Assembly (NCBI RefSeq): GCF_001040945.1
Contig: NZ_CP011930.1
Coordinates: 3,015,704 to 3,079,703 of the forward strand
Direction of reading: 5' to 3'
Source: Herbaspirillum seropedicae
GTDB lineage: Bacteria > Pseudomonadota > Gammaproteobacteria > Burkholderiales > Burkholderiaceae_D
DNA: 64,000 bases
A program made the position numbers and the translations under genes. The notes beneath the pieces were generated by a model. It was given only the letters and a program-made list of their open reading frames with translations. It was not told the DNA's origin and ran no database searches. Of this stretch, positions 62,539-64,000 are shown one piece after another. Every line of letters begins with the position of its first letter. The stretch's first letter is position 1.

Positions 62539-62758
62539 GTTCTTCTGTTGCATATGGCTGGCGATGAATGAGTTGAGGGCGGTGCTTGTGCGTTGTGATG
62601 AATCCGACAAGAAACTCCCGCCACTATACGGGACTGCCCCGTATTTCATATAAGGAAGTTTCTGAGTGTGCCCGCCCGCGCCCCTTCTACGCGATGGCCG
62701 CTGCCAGCAGATCCGTCGCCGGCGGCCAGCAGACCCTCATATTTCTTCACACCATCAA

Positions 62759-63412
62759 TTATGCCTGTGAATCAGATTGATCAGAATGACCAGAATGATC
62801 CGAACGCGGCAAGGTGAGATAACCGATCACCGCCGGCAGGATCTCCGAGCGCACGCTACCCGGCGGGACTCCGCCCGGGCCGGTCAGCACCACCGCCTTG
62901 ATGAGGGCCTTCAACATCCGCTGCAGCACGAAGGCGGCCAGGTCCAGGTCGGGCGTGGTGATGCTGTCGCGGTGCTTTTCCAGCACGCGGTGGATGGCCT
63001 CGAAGAAGCCCTGGCGGATCTCGGTGGAGACCGGCAGGTTATAGGCCGGGAATTCCTCTTCCAGGATGCGGTTGAGCTCGGGCTCCAGCAGATGGGCCGC
63101 CACCACCGCACTGATCACCTGGTCGAAGTCGCTGGAGAGCGTACCGGCGTCGTCGATGTGCGCCACCGCGTCCTCGAACAGCGCCAGCATGCGGGTGGCG
63201 TGGCGCTCGCGCAGCGCGAAGATCAGCGCATCCTTGTTGGGGAAGTACTGATACAGCGAGCCCACGCTGATGCCGGCCGACTCGGCCACGAGATTGGTAT
63301 TGGTCTTGGCGTAACCGCGCTCGACCAGCACGCGCGACATGGCATCAAGGATGGTATCGACCATCGCCCGCGAACGCGCCTGGCGAGGTTCTTTTCTGGG
63401 TTGCAGTTTCAT
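62759..63412 (-). CDS. TetR/AcrR-family regulator
   Basis: 217 aa. HTH at residues 15-60 (RAMVDTILDAMSRVLVERGYA, then VAESAGISVGSLYQYFPNKD). The ligand domain follows. The last 12 residues (SDHSGHSDQSDSQA) are encoded by short imperfect repeats. Divergent from the RND lipoprotein gene, so it probably represses that pump. Confidence 0.9.
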   Translation of the reverse strand: MKLQPRKEPRQARSRAMVDTILDAMSRVLVERGYAKTNTNLVAESAGISVGSLYQYFPNKDALIFALRERHATRMLALFEDAVAHIDDAGTLSSDFDQVISAVVAAHLLEPELNRILEEEFPAYNLPVSTEIRQGFFEAIHRVLEKHRDSITTPDLDLAAFVLQRMLKALIKAVVLTGPGGVPPGSVRSEILPAVIGYLTLPRSDHSGHSDQSDSQA

Positions 63413-63428
63413 TGGCTGATTTGGTAAG

Positions 63429-63506
63429 AATTCGCTCGCCCCCGATGCGAATTAGCCCCATAAGGGCAACATGAGTGATTGTTCGTATATCGAAGTATAA
63501 TACGAA
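63429..63506. promoter_or_regulatory. Two inverted repeats in the tetR-RND intergenic region
   Basis: AATTCGC-N11-GCGAATT (63429-63453) and TTCGTAT-N11-ATACGAA (63482-63506). Both have 7-base perfect arms with the same 11-base spacing and lie close to the tetR start. Likely TetR operators. Confidence 0.55.
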
Positions 63507-63685
63507 AAATGAGTTTTTACTCGCCCCATCCGGCATGGTACTCGTAAATTGCGGTTAGGGTAAGGCGTGCTGCCGGCTGGGCGTAGTGACGATTTTCCCG
63601 CGATCACTGCCCTGTGTGCGTACCGTCGTTCGCAAAACTCAGAAAAATTACTCGTATCGCCAAACAATTCGTCGTGGAGAATTCT

Positions 63686-64000
63686 ATGAACCGTATCAAT
63701 TCGTCCGCCTTCCGGCTGCGGGCGATCGCCGCCGTTGCTGCGCTGGCGGGCGTGCTCGGCCTGTCGGGCTGCGCCAGCTTCGCCGGCATCGGCAGCGACC
63801 GTCAGGTGGCGCAGGCGGGCGACTTCGCCACCCAGCGCAGCCTGTCCGATCCCAATCCGGGCGCGCCCAATGGCCAGTGGCCGGGCAGCGACTGGGTCCG
63901 CCAGTTCGGCGATGCGCAACTGGTCGCCCTGGTGGAACAGGCCCTGACCAGCAGCCCCAGCCTGCAACAGGCGCGCGCCCGCATCGCCGCGGCCAGCGCC
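63686..64000 (+). CDS. RND efflux outer-membrane lipoprotein (5' part)
   Basis: NodT/OprM-family factor cut by the right edge; 105 codons seen. A lipobox LSGC lies at residues 29-32 after a hydrophobic signal, then DWVRQFGDAQLVALVEQALTSSPSL, typical of the start of the TolC-like helical domain. The start ATG 63686 has GGAGA eight bases upstream. The inner-membrane and adaptor genes would lie beyond, or the gene could be followed by them. Confidence 0.88.
   Translation, partial: MNRINSSAFRLRAIAAVAALAGVLGLSGCASFAGIGSDRQVAQAGDFATQRSLSDPNPGAPNGQWPGSDWVRQFGDAQLVALVEQALTSSPSLQQARARIAAASA

Noticed and set aside
1..64000. CRISPR arrays, tRNA or rRNA genes, prophage or insertion sequences
   Set aside because: No regular spaced repeats, cloverleaf-like genes, transposase or integrase frames were seen on either strand.

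Overview
The window is GC-rich, densely packed chromosomal DNA from a betaproteobacterium. The gene families (histone H1-like KAP protein, DUF3297, DUF6139-like protein, PEP-CTERM protein, malonate decarboxylase with a TRAP transporter, hybrid B12 operon) point to Burkholderiales/Oxalobacteraceae, probably Herbaspirillum or a close relative. That placement is inferred from gene content, not from a marker gene. No rRNA, tRNA, CRISPR array, prophage or intact insertion sequence was seen.

Region 1 (1-22.9 kb, all minus strand) is one long cobalamin (B12) operon read right to left. It starts with a cobalamin riboswitch (about 22596-22800), then cbtB, cbtA, a 2Fe-2S ferredoxin, cobN, a ChlI/ChlD-type chelatase, cbiE, a cbiX-cbiC fusion, cbiD, cobI, cobM, cbiG, a short gap with a structured element, a cobJ-cobK fusion, cobW, cobO, cobB, bluB, cobU, cbiB, cobC and cobQ (cut by the left edge). 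Most junctions are ATGA or similar stop/start overlaps. The set mixes early-insertion (anaerobic-type) enzymes (CbiX, CbiG, CbiD) with late-insertion (aerobic-type) ones (CobN, ChlI/D, CobW) and the O2-dependent BluB. CbiT is not in the window. CobN, CbtA and CobW all carry His-rich segments, and CobW lacks the usual CxCC metal motif.

Region 2 (22.9-41.7 kb) is mixed housekeeping and signalling: an unannotated 40-codon basic ORF with its own terminator, a haem-oxygenase-like iron redox enzyme, DUF3297, a PEP-CTERM protein, two chemotaxis receptors, phosphoglucomutase, GlsB-type membrane protein, GalU, an H1-like DNA-binding protein, a MOSC protein, a CopD-family protein, a 2-keto-4-pentenoate hydratase family protein, an HD-GYP phosphodiesterase, a thioesterase, a D-2-hydroxyacid dehydrogenase and small hypothetical proteins.

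Region 3 (41.7-51.8 kb) is a malonate-use operon read right to left: TRAP transporter P-Q-M, then mdcA, C, D, E, G, B, H, with a divergent FCD-type GntR regulator.

Region 4 (51.8-55.9 kb) is a toxin-antitoxin neighbourhood: hipB-hipA coupled to an RluA-type pseudouridine synthase, and a RelE/Gp49-like toxin with an XRE antitoxin, flanked by two 62-residue proteins that share a C-terminal NIGR-x-x-NT motif.

Region 5 (56-64 kb) holds an ECF sigma/anti-sigma pair, a secreted repeat protein, an exported truncated haemoglobin, a DUF3034 protein, a GGDEF-EAL protein and a cupredoxin, all on the minus strand, then a TetR regulator divergent from an RND outer-membrane lipoprotein that runs off the right edge.
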